From the NCBI RefSeq assembly GCF_036785885.1, contig NC_092323.1, positions 5,186,501 through 5,250,500 on the forward strand: a stretch of DNA of 64,000 nucleotides, read 5' to 3'. This stretch comes from Coffea arabica (Eukaryota; Streptophyta; Magnoliopsida; Gentianales; Rubiaceae). The notes below the pieces were generated by a model that saw only the letters and a list, made by a program, of their open reading frames with translations, was not told where the DNA came from and did not search any database. The position numbers and the translations under genes are program-made. Shown here one piece after another: positions 47,223-58,976 of this stretch; the stretch's first letter is position 1, and each line of letters begins with the position of its first letter.

Positions 47223-50200
47223 TCAGGTCTTTTGTCCACTTGAACACTTGCACGAAATATCATTGATGCATGGAACTGGACAACCACACCTATCATTGCA
47301 ATCAACTCCAACTTCTTGCCCCATAGTGCAAGAGTTGTCATTCAACTCGAACTGATTTATTTTCGCTCCTTCGAAACCATGTAATTCTTGTGCCTATGGT
47401 TAGAATTATATCACCAAAAAATTGAACACATAAATAAATGGATGAATAAAAAAAGACAATAAACAATCTTTTCTTAAAGAAGTAATTATTCATGATCACA
47501 ACTGTAATAATTTACCTTGAGCAAGCCGGTCATGTTCATGGAACTGAAAGTGCATAGCTGGCCATAATTTTGTTGATTAACATCCAAATTCACAAACTAT
47601 CAACCACAAAAGTGAAAAATATTCATGAACTTTAGTACAAACCAAAACATAAAATTTTTATAAAATAATTTTATGCAAATAAGAAACTAAAAAATTACCG
47701 GTGTAGGATGATATGGTTGCACAAAGTTGCTTTGTTGAGATTGCAAAGATTCTATCATACTTACTGGCATAGAATAACATGGTTGGATAAAAGTTTCTTG
47801 TTGATACCGTAAAGATTCTACCATGCTCCCCTCATTTGTATTTGCCTAAAAATAAAAATAAATAAACACATTTATAAATAGTTTGACAGTAAATAATACT
47901 TAATTGTTAGTCTACATATAATGTCGAATCATTACCTCTTGTAATCCATGCTGTTGCATACTGCACCTCGTAGATACAATATTTATAGTATCTCCTATAG
48001 GCTAATGAAAAGAAAAAACAAAGATTGGATGCATAATATAAGAAAATATTGAATTACAAATATAGTAAACTTATAATGTAATAAAACCTCATTATGTGAT
48101 GACGCTGGTAACTCCATAGTTATACTATTTTGCAAACTTTTTTTGGTTGATCTTCTTCTCTTAGTAGCCTTTTCTAGACTACTCTTCAATCTCTTGCCTG
48201 AAATAGTCTTCATCTTTTTTTTAATACCCTTGATATTGATACCACTTGCATTAGTAGTGTTATTTGTGGGGTTGGAAACTTTTGTTGCATTTGACATCTC
48301 ATTGCTCGATCCCTCTTGATGTAACCTTGCATCAACCAAATCCAATATTTTCAAAAGGCCTTCTTTAGCAATTTTATAAGTTTCTTCTGCTTGAGCAGCT
48401 TTTGTGACCAATTGAGTATATAGTCTACACAAATCTCTGTAACGCTTCGTAAAAGCCACTTTCGGATCCAAATCATTATTGATATTGCAACAATTGTTGT
48501 CTTTAACATATCCAGCTTTTGCTTTATTGGTCCATCTCTTTATTATGTATTGACTAGGGATCTTCATGATATTTCTTATATTAAGAACTTTCAGAGAATG
48601 CGAGCATAAAATCCCAGAGAATTCAAACTTCTTGCAACTACATGAAATCTGATCACCTATTGAATCAAATCTAACCATATGATAGTTTTTTCTGCCTTTA
48701 GGAGTGATCTTATATTCTGTCACTGTTCCAACTTCACTGTAGGTGATTATACCACAATCATAAGATTTACCCCACTCAATTTCAAACCATTTGAATACTT
48801 CAGGAGTATAAACACTTGCAGCTTGTTTCAAAACATCAACATCAAATGGTAGTACTGGAGTACTCATATATGCTCTAAAGTCGGCTTGAAGTTCTTTATA
48901 TCTACGATCATCAACTAACCTCTCAAAATGATTGAAAAACTCATGAAATTTATTCTTGTAGGTTACATACCTTTTTATCACACTATTCATGCTTTCGCTC
49001 CTTTGAATTGTTGTCATATCTGCACAAAATGTTTCTCTTCCATACACCAATGCCCATTTTTCTTTAATCTCAAACATACGTTTTAACCAATCATTGTCTT
49101 CAAGTCCATACTTCTTCAACATAGTATTCCATTCAGATATAAAGTCTTCTTCTTCATCAAAATCATATACACATTTACTGAAATCATTCGCAAATTGTTT
49201 AAAACTTTCGAACACATGACTGAGATGAATAGCTGCATTTTGAAATATATGCCATATGCAAAGACGGTGACGTGTTTCAGGCCATGTAGAAATTAGTCCT
49301 TTAGCCATTGCTGCGTCCTGATCCGTAAGTATAGTATTTGGTTTTTTTCCTGACATTGCTCTCGCAAAAGTGTCAAACAACCACTCAAATGTTGAAGCAG
49401 TTTCATCATATAATAAAGCAGCCCCAAATATTGCAATCTGTTTATGATTATTCACTCCAACAAATAATGCAAATGGACGGCCTTCATTATTCTTTCTATA
49501 CGTCGTGTCAAAACAAACAACATCTCCAAAACTTGCATAATCTGCTCTCATTAATCCGTCAGTCCAAAAAATATTTGTAATCAAAGCATCCTGATCCACT
49601 TGAATTGCATAGAAGAAATTAGGATCCTCTAATTGCATTTTTTGCAAATATTCAAGTACGCCTCCTGTATCTCCAACTTCCATTTGTATTGTTCGTTTAG
49701 AACGTAAATAATTCCTGTAATCCTCAGGAATGAAACCTAAGTTCTCCCGTCCTCCTACTTGTAGTGCCATAAGTTCATGAGAAATTTTTGGTGCTATACC
49801 CACACGGTATGCCATATCAATTTCAGCTGCATGAACATAATTTATCTTTCTATGTGATCTGTGTAAATGACTTTTGTTGGGACTTGAAAGATAGTGATTA
49901 TGCTCAATGATCAACTGACATATACGAAACTTACCAGTTTGTCTACTGTTAACCTTCATCTTCGCCGAACAATTAAATCGTGTTTCAGGACGAGGGGCTC
50001 TTACATTGAGATCTCTTTTATCCTTTTCTCGTTTTCCTTCAGCACTACAACAAAATACCCTATCCATGAGCTTACCATTACTATCTTTGTGGAAGCTACT
50101 TCTTTTGATTCCAAAATCAACTTCCTTTGCATATGCTAAGTAAAAATTATAAGCATCTTCTTCACTCTCAAATTCCATGCCCATCTTCGGAATTAGTTCA

Positions 50201-50352
50201 AAAGGAATCAATGTATGAATTTTATTTATATCCTTTATCACATTTAAAACTGGTGGAGTGGAAACCTCATCATTGGTAATTTGATCTACCTTGTCAAAAT
50301 TCAATCTGCGACAGGATGATACCTCAGTTTCCATAGAAGCCTTAGCATCCAT
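47223..50352 (-). CDS. FAR1-related MULE transposase, five exons
   Basis: Predicted exons 50352-48088, 48001-47936, 47845-47699, 47596-47516 and 47393-47223 join in frame to 909 aa. The frame is open to 50457, but only from a TTG; the first ATG is at 50352, unless an upstream exon supplies another. Residues 59-155 form the FAR1 DNA-binding domain (GMEFESEEDAYNFY to IIEHNHYL). The MULE catalytic core has Asp282 (VCFDTTYRK), Asp344 (ILTDQDAAM) and Glu453 (RSESMNSVIK). The SWIM finger has Cys571, Cys573, Cys583 and His585. Host FAR1/FHY3 are domesticated light-signalling factors from this family. Here TIRs and a target duplication show a resident transposase. Exon 3 codes a two-fold 21-residue repeat. 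Confidence 0.88.
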
Positions 50353-50817
50353 ATCCTGTAACCTTTCAAGAGTCGTGACACAGGCAAGACTTGCTCTAAC
50401 GCTTGACCCACTGGAAGCTCCTTCTTGTTTTTGCTTTTCCGGGCTTTTTCCTTTCAATAACCCTCGAATCCCGTGTCAACAAAAACCACCTAAAAATGAC
50501 AACTAAACCACCTAAAAATGACAACTAAGGTCAAAAGCTCCAAATTTGACATACAACGAAACGTGAAATGCAAGAAGGCAATGTTTCAGGTTGCAATAGA
50601 ACACACATTTGACGTACAACTATACAAACAAAATAATAGATTACTTTTGATTTAATCATCATGTTTTCAACATCAGTACATGCATGCTTGTACTCAAAAA
50701 AATTCAGATTTGGTGAAGAAAGAAACAAAAATCTAGTCTTTCCCTATTGTAAGGTGGAAGAAGCAGCAAGGTGAAGAAACCAATTAATAAAGATAACATT
50801 ACTGCAAGGAAATGTAC
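50353..50817. other. Leader region of the FAR1-related gene
   Basis: Minus-strand sequence between the S9 piece and the first ATG. It holds a short duplicated stretch, CACCTAAAAATGACAACTAA, repeated around 50488-50526. A donor at 50817 (AAG|GTACAT) at the end of the S9 piece could splice into the open frame above 50352. Otherwise nothing is recognised. Confidence 0.4.
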
Positions 50818-50898
50818 CTTCTCTCAAACGAGGACGTAAATCTGGTGCCCAGTTTTGCAGTGCCCGGCTGATGCCCAATTGAATAGCACCAACCTGAC
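50818..50898 (-). pseudogene. Captured exon of mitochondrial ribosomal protein S9
   Basis: Between an acceptor (CGGAACAG) and a donor (AAG|GTACATT), the 81-base minus-strand piece reads GQVGAIQLGISRALQNWAPD and then LRPRLRE. This matches from memory the conserved block GQVGAIQLGISRALQNWEPD of plant mitochondrial uS9. The following block, (R)AAGFLTRDSRVVERKKPGK, was not found, so the gene is only a fragment. It lies on the same strand as the FAR1-related transposase, about 470 bases upstream of its ATG, and its splice sites are intact. Confidence 0.85.
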
Positions 50899-52007
50899 CT
50901 GTTCCGAGGAGTGAACAATAACAATTAGCTGGTAACATAAGAAAATTGCTAAAGTTGAATTGAATCATCAAATAACTCGTCCTAGGCAGGTAGAATGATT
51001 CGACATACAGCTTGCATGATTAAGGAACCACGGGTTTTAAATTTGGTGAAAAATTAATCCCATGGTAAGGACTAAAACCTCAAACACCGCCAAGGAATAG
51101 GGTCAAAAGAGGAACCAGGTCCAGATGTATTTTACTATTTTGAATCTCAACAAGTCTTCTTACTGAAACCTAACTGAATTAACCCTAAATTAACAAAAGA
51201 ATTTCATGCAAGTTAATTGCAATACAATAAGGAAAAAATGTAAGCAAATTTTTTCCCTCAATAATTTATTAAAATAGTTGAATTTCCAATTCTATTTGTT
51301 CACTACTACTACTTGCAACTAGTCAGAAAAGCTATTGTTACTTCTTGTATCTTTTTTTTAAATTTGGTACATTAGTAAAATTTATAACAATTCTTGAAAT
51401 AATAAATAATTTTTTAATCCCACAAAGTAACTTATTTTCCAGGTATATTACAATTAGCGTGTAAGTAGTCAATTTGACCACTCAATTAATATTTAATCTT
51501 TCCAAACTCACAATTCAATGTAAATTTCACTTTAATGGAAATTGAAAATGAAGATATAAAATTGCATAACATAAGGTAGGGTGATATTGCTTATGAGTTA
51601 TTATGTAACTTACGAGTTGTTGTCTATTTCCTAACTTTCTTAATATTAAAAAAATTGAAATTCGAAATCAAGATCATGGAGCAAATAGTGATATTGATTT
51701 AATAAATCAAAGCTGAAAAAACTCTAGACTTAAACCGGATGCAAGGTTGGATAATTACCTGAATGATGTGAAACGTTTTGGTTTGTTCTTTGCTGGAGAA
51801 AGCTAGGGATGGTTGGGCTTTAATTTGAGTACTTCCTGAATCTTTGTAGTCAATTTGCTTCAATAGTCGGCGGCTGCAGTTTTAGCTTATTAGGCTACGG
51901 TTGATTGTTCTAAGCAATGAACGATAAGAAGGCTTGAACTTTGGAGGCAATTGTTTAGGGTTATCTTTTTCTTTTTCCCAAAGCAACCGATCTTGAGTGG
52001 TTGCTGT
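50899..52007. other. MULE interior, 5' region of the FAR1-related gene
   Basis: AT-rich, with no coding region recognised. On the minus strand a leader exon may end at about 51760 (CATCATTCAG|GTAATT), close to the right TIR. This would be the promoter-proximal exon of the transposase transcript. Confidence 0.35.
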
Positions 52008-52203
52008 ATGAAAGCACCGGTAATGGAATTAGACCGGTTGGTTACTTTGGTTCAAAGTTTTAGAGTTAACACAAAATTTGTGTTAAACCAAACCAAGTTA
52101 AATTATTAAAAAATTAAAATGCAAATAATAATAGGCCAAGTGGCGCAATATTATAGGTGGCACTGGTTTGGCATTGGATTCATGTCACCGAGGATCCCAA
52201 GTG
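52008..52203 (-). repeat. Right terminal inverted repeat of the FAR1-type MULE
   Basis: The inverse of 44377-44572, with two differences in 196 bases. The 10-bp target duplication follows at 52204-52213. The end lies only 143 bases beyond the stop codon of the second MES gene, so the element may sit in that gene's 3' untranslated region. Confidence 0.92.
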
Positions 52204-52346
52204 CCATCTATACAACGTTGGATAAGACCAGACTCGAGTGCTGTTGCAAACTTGTCGCATGTGATCAAGTTGTTTATCTATAAAGCAGAAACACTACGAG
52301 AAGTTGTTTCCAACATCCAATATCCAATCAGGGCAGGTTATTAGAA

Positions 52347-53446
52347 CTAGCTTGCGTGCTGATCTGCGATCTGCTGCAGCACTTGACAAAGTTTCTGGGG
52401 CTTGGAAAGCATCGCCATGTGGTCTGCATCACTTATCTCCTCTACCGTCGACACCCCATTGTTTTCGATTAGCCAACGTTGAAAATTTTGCGGTATTCCT
52501 TTATCCTCAGCGCATATGATATAAGCTCGCTCAACTGATCCATAACCCTCCTTGGAAAAAGGCTTAGCATTTGACAAATCTTGAAGAAAAAACGAGCTTG
52601 GTCTGGCTAACAGTTTAGCCAACTCCACATCCTAAAACAACAAAAATTATCACTCTTATAAAGCAAGATCGCCCATTCGGGGTTAAATTGAATGATGAAT
52701 ATTCCCTTAGAGTTAGAGTAGAGGCAGGAAAGACGTGGATATTTTTCGCAGCATACCTCTGTGGAGGAGAGTTGGTAAAGTTTGGTAGCCAAGAACTGTG
52801 GCCCGAAAAAGAATGAAGTTCCAGTTGGTTCCTCTGGGCTACCATAGCGTTCAAATTCTGTGTCCAACCATGCTTCTGCTGAGGTCCGCTCCACATACTT
52901 TCAAGAATGTAATATCCATCAAATTAAAATTAATTTGATAAAAAAGGATGAAGAGCAAGAAGAAATACAGGTTATCAAGTAATGTTGTTCTTTGCATGTA
53001 ACTAATTATTATGAGTTTTAATGGCCTAAATAGTAGTAATATGGTATGGTAGTAGATAAAGTTACCTTATCCAGAGGATACGATGGCGCATGTACAGAAT
53101 CTGGCATGAAAGCAGCCAAGAAAACGGCAGCTAAGACCTTCTCCGGGTACTTGTCTGCAGCCAAAGCTATGTTCAGACCTCCGAGGCTGTGGGCAACCAG
53201 AATGACTCTTTGGTGCTGAGGAAGGGAAGCCATGAGCTCCAACAATGGTCGGGTATAGTCGTGAAATGTACGAAGGTCTTGTAGGTTTTTGGTGTTTATG
53301 CCAGAGGCCGAGAGGTCAAGTGCGGTGACCCGATGGCCTGCGGACTCGAGAAGTGGTTTGAGCTTGTACCAGGACCAAGCTCCATGGCAGGCACCGTGCA
53401 CTAGCACAAAGTGCTTTTGCAATTGCTGCTTCTTATCAAATTCCAT
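52347..53446 (-). CDS. Methylesterase (MES/SABP2-like), three exons
   Basis: Predicted exons 53446-53066, 52897-52757 and 52631-52347 give 268 aa. HGACHGAWSWYKLKPLLESA is a near-textbook MES N-terminus. The triad is Ser87 (in AHSLGG, where most relatives have GHS), Asp217 (AEDKGIPQNFQRW) and His245 (ADHMAML). Exon 2 has the usual WLDTEFERYGSPEEP stretch and FFFGPQFLATKLYQL. Likely role: hydrolysis of methyl salicylate, methyl jasmonate or a related ester in the cytosol; a substrate is not claimed. Of the three MES genes here it is closest to SABP2 as remembered. A TATA box and a tandem repeat lie upstream, and the FAR1-type MULE lies directly downstream. Confidence 0.93.
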
Positions 53447-53508
53447 CGCTTTGCTACTAGTGCTAGGACTATTTTGTTTTGGTTGTCTGAGAGAGGAGGT
53501 TGAGAAAC

Positions 53509-53513
53509 TTATA
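53509..53513 (-). promoter_or_regulatory. Probable TATA box of the second MES gene
   Basis: On the minus strand CCTATAAGTTT, 63-67 bases before the start codon at 53446. The spacing is similar to that of the other two MES genes. Confidence 0.5.
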
Positions 53514-53540
53514 GGTCCGCCTAGATGCTAGCAAGCACTT

Positions 53541-53606
53541 GCGTGCACGAGTGCCTGGGACTTTGCAGATGCGTGCACGAGTGCACGAGTGCCTGGGACT
53601 TTGTAG
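53541..53606. repeat. Tandem repeat in the second MES promoter
   Basis: GTGCACGAGTGCCTGGGACT followed by TTGYAG occurs twice, at about 53543-53568 and 53581-53606, just upstream of the TATA box of the minus-strand MES gene. Confidence 0.8.
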
Positions 53607-54257
53607 GAGGAGACACATCTGGCATGTCTGCCCAAGGTCGGAAATCATGTAGCCTGTCAATTTTCAAAAGGAACCAACGGATCTCCTTCCTTCGGTCTTC
53701 AGAGTTGATTTTGCTTTCCGTCTCTTCATCTACTATCTCATGTTCCAGTCAACTTATGCGTGCACAAACCTAATGTTTGTTTGCTTGTTTGGGCATTATT
53801 AACTTTTTCATTTTCAGCAGGTACCTACATCTTTGTAGCTCCATTTTTGCTTGCCGTAATTGAACTCTGCAAAAGTGGTGAAATCAACCTAAACTTCCTG
53901 TTTAATCATCAAGTGCAAAGATAGTTTTCATTTTGTCCCTTTTTTTTAAGACGGACGATTCGCAACAGTTTCATTAATGTCGATATATCTTTTAACGACT
54001 AACATTGATTATCTTCAAATTAGCATAATATTCTTTTCTCGCTAGTCTGATCTATTATTAAGTCTGTATAAACCAATCTTTTCTTTTTCAGCCCTAGGAA
54101 CTGTGTAATAAAATCACTTCCTCCTTACAGCCTAGCCCATGACAAGTGAACTTTGGATTTGGGCTAACATTGATGGAAGGCCATTGCAGTTTTTCCTTTT
54201 TTTTTTCATTGCCCTGCTATCTTGTTGGGTTTGGATCCTCAATTGCGCTTCTGGTAT
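53607..54257. other. Intergenic, no gene recognised
   Basis: Upstream region of the second MES gene and spacer. No coding region or element was recognised. Confidence 0.4.
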
Positions 54258-54539
54258 TTATATTTAGGGGAACAAATCTTAGTGGCCCTCAAATTATTAG
54301 TCGGATGAACTTTTGGCACCCCTAACAATTAAAAGTGAACTTTTAGCCTTCGATCTATTCAAAATGCAAAATATTGGATTTTTTTTGTTAAGTTCAGTAA
54401 TTAATAACAACGAAAACTACGACCAGGTAAGACGTACGCCGAAATACGAAAGACACTTGTGTCGCGATAAATTGTGTTCCACTCAATAAAATGGAGTAAA
54501 AATGACTTTGACCTAATCATTGTAGGCCAATAAGAAGAT

Positions 54540-56284
54540 TGGATGGATGCCATCTGAAGGGGACTTATAAAGGGCAGTTATTAACTGTCATTGCTGTTGA
54601 CTCTAATAATGGGTAGTGACTTATTGCTTGGGCAGTTGTAGAGAGGAAAGCCATAGAGCAGTGGGCATGGTTCTTGAAATACCTCAGCGATGACTTGAAA
54701 ATTGAAAATTAGTTGCATTATACCATTATTTCTGATCAACAAAAAGTGTATACATATATATTTGAACTGATATATGCATGTGTGTGTATATACATATATA
54801 TAGTAGCAACCATTGATATTTCATTCTCCTTTTATAGGGGCTGGATAGAGTATTAACTGAAGTTCTTTCAAATTGTGAGCATAGGTATTGTGTTCAACAT
54901 ATGTACGAAACTTTAAGAAGAAGAATCCAGGATTGCCACTTATGAATGGGCTATGAAACATTGTCAATTGTACAATAGAAAAACTTTTCAGTAAAGCAAT
55001 GATTGAACTCAAGGATTTTGATAACGAGAGAATGCTCAAACTCCTCGACATTGGTGCAAGGCCTTTTTTCCAACTCACACAAAGAGTGACATGTTGGTCA
55101 ACAACTTGTGCGAGTTTTTTAATGCACATATTCTTGAGGTCAGAAACCAGCCTATTATAACAATGCTGAAAATGGTCAGGAAGTACATTATGGATAGGAT
55201 CTAGAAGAAAAATTAGCAATGAAAAGATATAAGAGCCCAACTAGACCTTTAATCAATGAAATTATTAAAAATAAGGTCAAAATTGCAAGTTAGTGGATGC
55301 CTATTTGGAATGCATTACATGGCTACCAGATGCAAAGACCAAGAGAGGCTCGATTTGCTGTAGATATGGAGAAATGAATTGCACTTGTAAGTTATGGGGG
55401 GTTAGTGGCATTCCCTGTTGTCACACCATTACTACCATTCTTTTGATGAATGAAGACCTACGGGAGTACTTGAATGTTTGTTATAGTTGGGGGCTATTCC
55501 TTAAACATTATCAAAATGTGTTGCAATTAATTAATGGTGAGGATCATCGGTTCCTATCAACAATGTTTGAATTGGAGCCCTTAATATCAGTAGCTCAACC
55601 TGGTAGTTTTAGATAGGTTAGGAGAAAGAACACAACTAAAAACAAAAATTATGATAGAAGACTAAGAAGAAGGATTATCATTCACTATCGAAAATGTGGG
55701 AAGGCTGATCATAATGTAGCAACATGCAAGTAGCCAACCAATGAACATAGCCAGCAAGAAACTTCAACTGAACCTGTGAGGCAGCAACTAAGTGCAAGAA
55801 GGAGAAGGCAACAGTAAGTACAACCAAACAAGGTTGACTTTTACTTTTCCCTGATTAGCAACTAACATAGTTCACAAACCTGTGCAGGTAAAACAATCAG
55901 TAATGACATACCAATAGCAGAATAGTAGGTTCATGAAGCTGTGTATCAGCAGCCACATCAAGTCCATGTTCATGAAACTAGACACCAGCAACTATAGCGA
56001 GATATTCAACAACTACAACAATAGCAACAAATATCTATTCCACACCAAAGTGAGTAGACATGTTCAACAACCCATAGCGGGAAACTTCAACTACAAAGCC
56101 ACTCACTGATGCAAAGAGGGAGTCGTAAATGCTAACTATACATATTTAGATAAGGAGCCACCATTTATAGTTGGTTCTTGGAGAGAAAACTAGAGTGAAA
56201 GAGGTAGAGGGAAAAGAAGACAAACCAGAAAAGAAATGGGACAAGGAATAGCTAATGAAAGAGGGGGCAGCAGCCAAGAATGCC
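54540..56284 (+). pseudogene. Decayed MuDR-like MULE transposase
   Basis: 54545-54740 corresponds to the catalytic-core start (WMPSEGDL-KGQLLTVIAVDSNNG), with a stop where the whole copy has WWPIAWAV. 54838-54900 reads GLDRVLTEVLSNCEHRYCVQ. 55293-55615 keeps the SWIM region (CTCKLWGVSGIPCCH) and ends LISVAQPGSFR. The zinc knuckle survives near 55693-55730 (CGKADHNVATCK). The last motif, NANYTYLDKEPPFIVGSWRE, is at about 56129-56190. Stops and frameshifts break it throughout, and the PB1-like and MuDR DNA-binding parts are gone. Its layout matches the transposase at 36104-40097 domain for domain. Confidence 0.88.
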
Positions 56285-56859
56285 TAAAATATGTCTTGTG
56301 TTGATCACAACACTTTTTTTACCAACTGTCTTTTGTCTTACAATCTCCAGTCTTATTGGATGTTAGTGGATGAATTCCAATCAACTGTTTGTTAGTGGTG
56401 ATTGTGTTTTGTATTCTGGTTATAATTTTGTAGACCATTGACAATAGTATTGTGTATACAGAGTCAGCAAAATATAATATGATTTTTATGTTTGCCTACC
56501 CCACATTTGCACTTTTTCATGTCTTTGTCTAGTTAGTATATTCAGTTAATGGAATTGTACTTTAATAATGAATGCATACGAAATAAACTACAACACTCTC
56601 AATCAAACAACAAAGCATTGCATATATAAGTTGATTTTTTTTAACAAAGCATGCCTAATTTTTTCATTCAACAAATAAAAACTCAGATTTCAATATCTTT
56701 CTACGGATACAATTATTATAGAGTAGAAAATTTATGACATGAATCCACTTGATTAATCTTCAAACTGGTCCTTCTATTTGCCTAAAAACCATAGGTTTCC
56801 ATTTTCTTTGCGCCAACTAACCATGATTACAGTTGTAAGCATTCATCTTAACAAAAGCA

Positions 56860-57190
56860 ATCTCACTAGACACTTGTTCACCCACTTCTTGCTGTGAATT
56901 TCTTTTTCTAATTCTTTCACTTTGACCTTCAATTTTGTGACTTTCCTTTCTTGTCTTCTTTTTTGTTCTTCTTACCAATCTCTTTGTTGTTCAGCTACAT
57001 TAATTCTTCTAAGAAGATCAAGTATGATCTCCGTTGACCGGCGACACATCTCCTTGTTGATCCACTATCAAATCTGCAGCCACCATCCACGCACTCCACA
57101 AATCTTCGCCCAAGATTCCTTGAGGTCTACGAAGTTATGACTCTCGTTACTTTCTCATACCTACACATGGAGAAAGACGTATTGTTGGTT
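56860..57190 (-). pseudogene. Decayed GRF zinc-finger gene of the older MULE
   Basis: Reading the minus strand from about 57185, with stops and one or more frame changes, gives pieces CVGMRK, ITS followed by a stop, then TSRNLGRRFVEC. Compare CVCGMK and ITSWTAQNPGRRFAKC in the whole element. Downstream, CRFD and a Glu/Lys/Leu-rich stretch (about 56880-56990) correspond to the CGYWGW and coiled-coil parts. It converges on the decayed transposase exactly as in the whole MULE. The similarity is weak base by base, but order, strand and position agree. Confidence 0.7.
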
Positions 57191-57504
57191 CCTCGCATTT
57201 TTTTGTTCAACAACTTCGTTGGCTGCAATGGAGTTTTTCTTCGTACAATTCTTTGTTCGGGAAGAAGTTTCATTTTTCCAAGTGGAACATAGCTTATTGC
57301 AGACAAAAATACCCGTTGTATTTTGACGTGCGTCTCACATGATCGTAGTTTCCACCGATATTAACTATTAAACTTGACAGAAGATCCAAAATTTTACACT
57401 TTAGATAGATCGGGGGTTAAAAGTTCACTTTTAATTATTGAGAGACCAAAAGTTCACCCAATTAATAATTTGAGAGCTACTGAAACTTTTTCTCCTTGTA
57501 TTTA

Positions 57505-58104
57505 TTGTGAAGCCATACATCAGGAGTCTCTCGCATGCCTCGTTCTTTAATATACACTAGTACATGGTGAAAGAATCATAGACAACTTGTGTCCTCGAGT
57601 ACACAGTACAACTAAAATTTTTGTAACGCCAGAAGTCCTTAAAATACTAGTAGTGTTTTGGGCAAATGTCTTGGCGGCAGCCAAGTGTTTTGGGCAAATG
57701 TCTTGGCGGCAGCCAAGAGTTTTGGGCTCAAAAATTGTTTCCGTAACCTGGACAAGTTCAAATTTCTTAGTGCCTAGTGTTTTGGGGAAAAAAAAAATTG
57801 CTCCTATAGCTTGGACAGTGTCAATGTCATCTAGTACTTTCTTTTTGTGAAGATCATTCCTCTGGTTTAAAAGCTGCTGCTCTTGATATTTTCTTCATTT
57901 TGAAAATATTTGTACGGTACATTTAAAAATTCCCCATCAGTACGATTATCATCTTTCTAAAAAATGAAGAAAGGACAACGACGTGTATATGAAAGGTAAA
58001 TAGTATCAAAGAGCAGTAAGACGTCTAAAAATTGCTCGTGACTATGTCAACATATCACTTAGTCTCAATGATTAAAACAGCGGCAGCACAAGACATGCGA
58101 TGCT
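57505..58104. other. Intergenic with a 32-bp tandem repeat
   Basis: No gene. TGTTTTGGGCAAATGTCTTG plus GCGGCAGCCAAG occurs twice head to tail at 57654-57685 and 57686-57717 without a difference; a third partial start follows. The 87-codon frame over it shows no domain. Confidence 0.6.
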
Positions 58105-58119
58105 AGTAGAAGACATAAA

Positions 58120-58249
58120 AAAAAAAATAGTAGTGGTTATCGTGTTCGGGGGATGGGGTATCTCCTCCCGGGTCGGAGTGGGATTAGTCGGGTCCTGTAA
58201 AAATTGACCCGAACACCTACTCTGTCAGCAAAAAAAAAAAAAAAAAAAA
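58120..58249 (+). mobile_element. tRNA-derived SINE, copy 3 (5'-truncated)
   Basis: The core GTGGGATTAGTCGGG, then GACCCGAACACCTACTCTGTC and a run of about 20 A. A 15-bp direct repeat, AGTAGAAGACATAAA, flanks it at 58105-58119 and 58250-58264. It shares the 3' part of copy 1 closely but lacks the tRNA-like head and B box. Confidence 0.85.
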
Positions 58250-58264
58250 AGTAGAAGACATAAA

Positions 58265-58976
58265 TAACCTAGCTAATTTATTTCAATTGTACTCTTTTGT
58301 GTAACAAATACCGTTAATATGAATTTATGTATTAAAATTAATGAATATGCAGTAGGCATATTAATGGATGAAGAGAAAATTTATATATTTTCTTAAGTGT
58401 CAAGATACATTTTTATAAAGATGTTTGAGTTGTTGTACAGTTTTGTTCTATGAATAAAAACTTCTACCATTTTCAGAAAAAAAAAAAGACTTTGTCAACA
58501 TATAGAAAAGATAGACTATGACTGATGTCGCCGTAGAAGACGGAAAAAGAAAGAGCCATACACGTTAAAAAATATTCCGCGGAATGCAAAGACAAGGGAA
58601 GCAAACAAAGCACTAGAGCTGATTCTGGCAATTATTATTGGACCAAATGACTCTTAAAAAGATTGAAATACCGGCCACACACTACTGTTCCAGTATCACC
58701 TAGTTAAATAAGCACAAGGAACCGGAAGGCATCGTCTTCACGGACGATCAGAGCAACACTCATAATTCTTCCCTCTTAAAAAGGTTAAACCTAAAACTTT
58801 AAATATACTCCACTCAATAGGGACGACGACAAACAACTTGGGGGAGAGGGGGTGAGGACATTATTATTCTTGTGATTATGATGATGGAATTTTGTCACTT
58901 CCCACTTCCCAGGACAGGGACAGGGACTGGAACTGGAACTGGAATCCGGATCACGAATAAGTTTTTTTTTTGGGTT
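58265..58976. other. Intergenic, no gene recognised
   Basis: AT-rich spacer and the probable 3' region of the minus-strand MES gene. A short GGAACT/GGGACA repeat lies at about 58914-58943. Confidence 0.4.

Larger units (their letters stand above)
54267..57495. mobile_element. Older decayed MULE of the same lineage as the 34.8-kb element
   Basis: A 3229-bp element with diverged inverted ends: left 54267-54450, starting GGGGAACAAATCTTAGTGGC, and right 57325-57495, whose reverse complement starts GGAGAAAAAGTTTCAGTAGC. The flanks TTATATTTA (54258-54266) and TTGTATTTA (57496-57504) match at 8 of 9 bases. Inside are a broken transposase on the plus strand and a broken GRF zinc-finger gene on the minus strand, the same convergent plan as the whole element. 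The N-terminal half of the transposase is missing. TIR divergence and many stops show it is much older. It lies between the second and third MES genes. Confidence 0.85.

Noticed and set aside
47995-48087. C-terminal extension of the long FAR1-related frame (VLLHYKFTIFVIQYF and onward)
   Set aside because: It is hydrophobic read-through of an intron; a GT donor at 48087 and further in-frame exons downstream explain the gene better.
47223-50352. A domesticated host FAR1/FHY3 light-signalling gene
   Set aside because: Near-identical TIRs and a perfect 10-bp target duplication enclose the gene, so it is a transposase still within its element.
50353-50457. N-terminal extension of the FAR1-related frame to 50457
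   Set aside because: That start is a TTG codon; the first ATG is at 50352. An upstream spliced exon remains possible.
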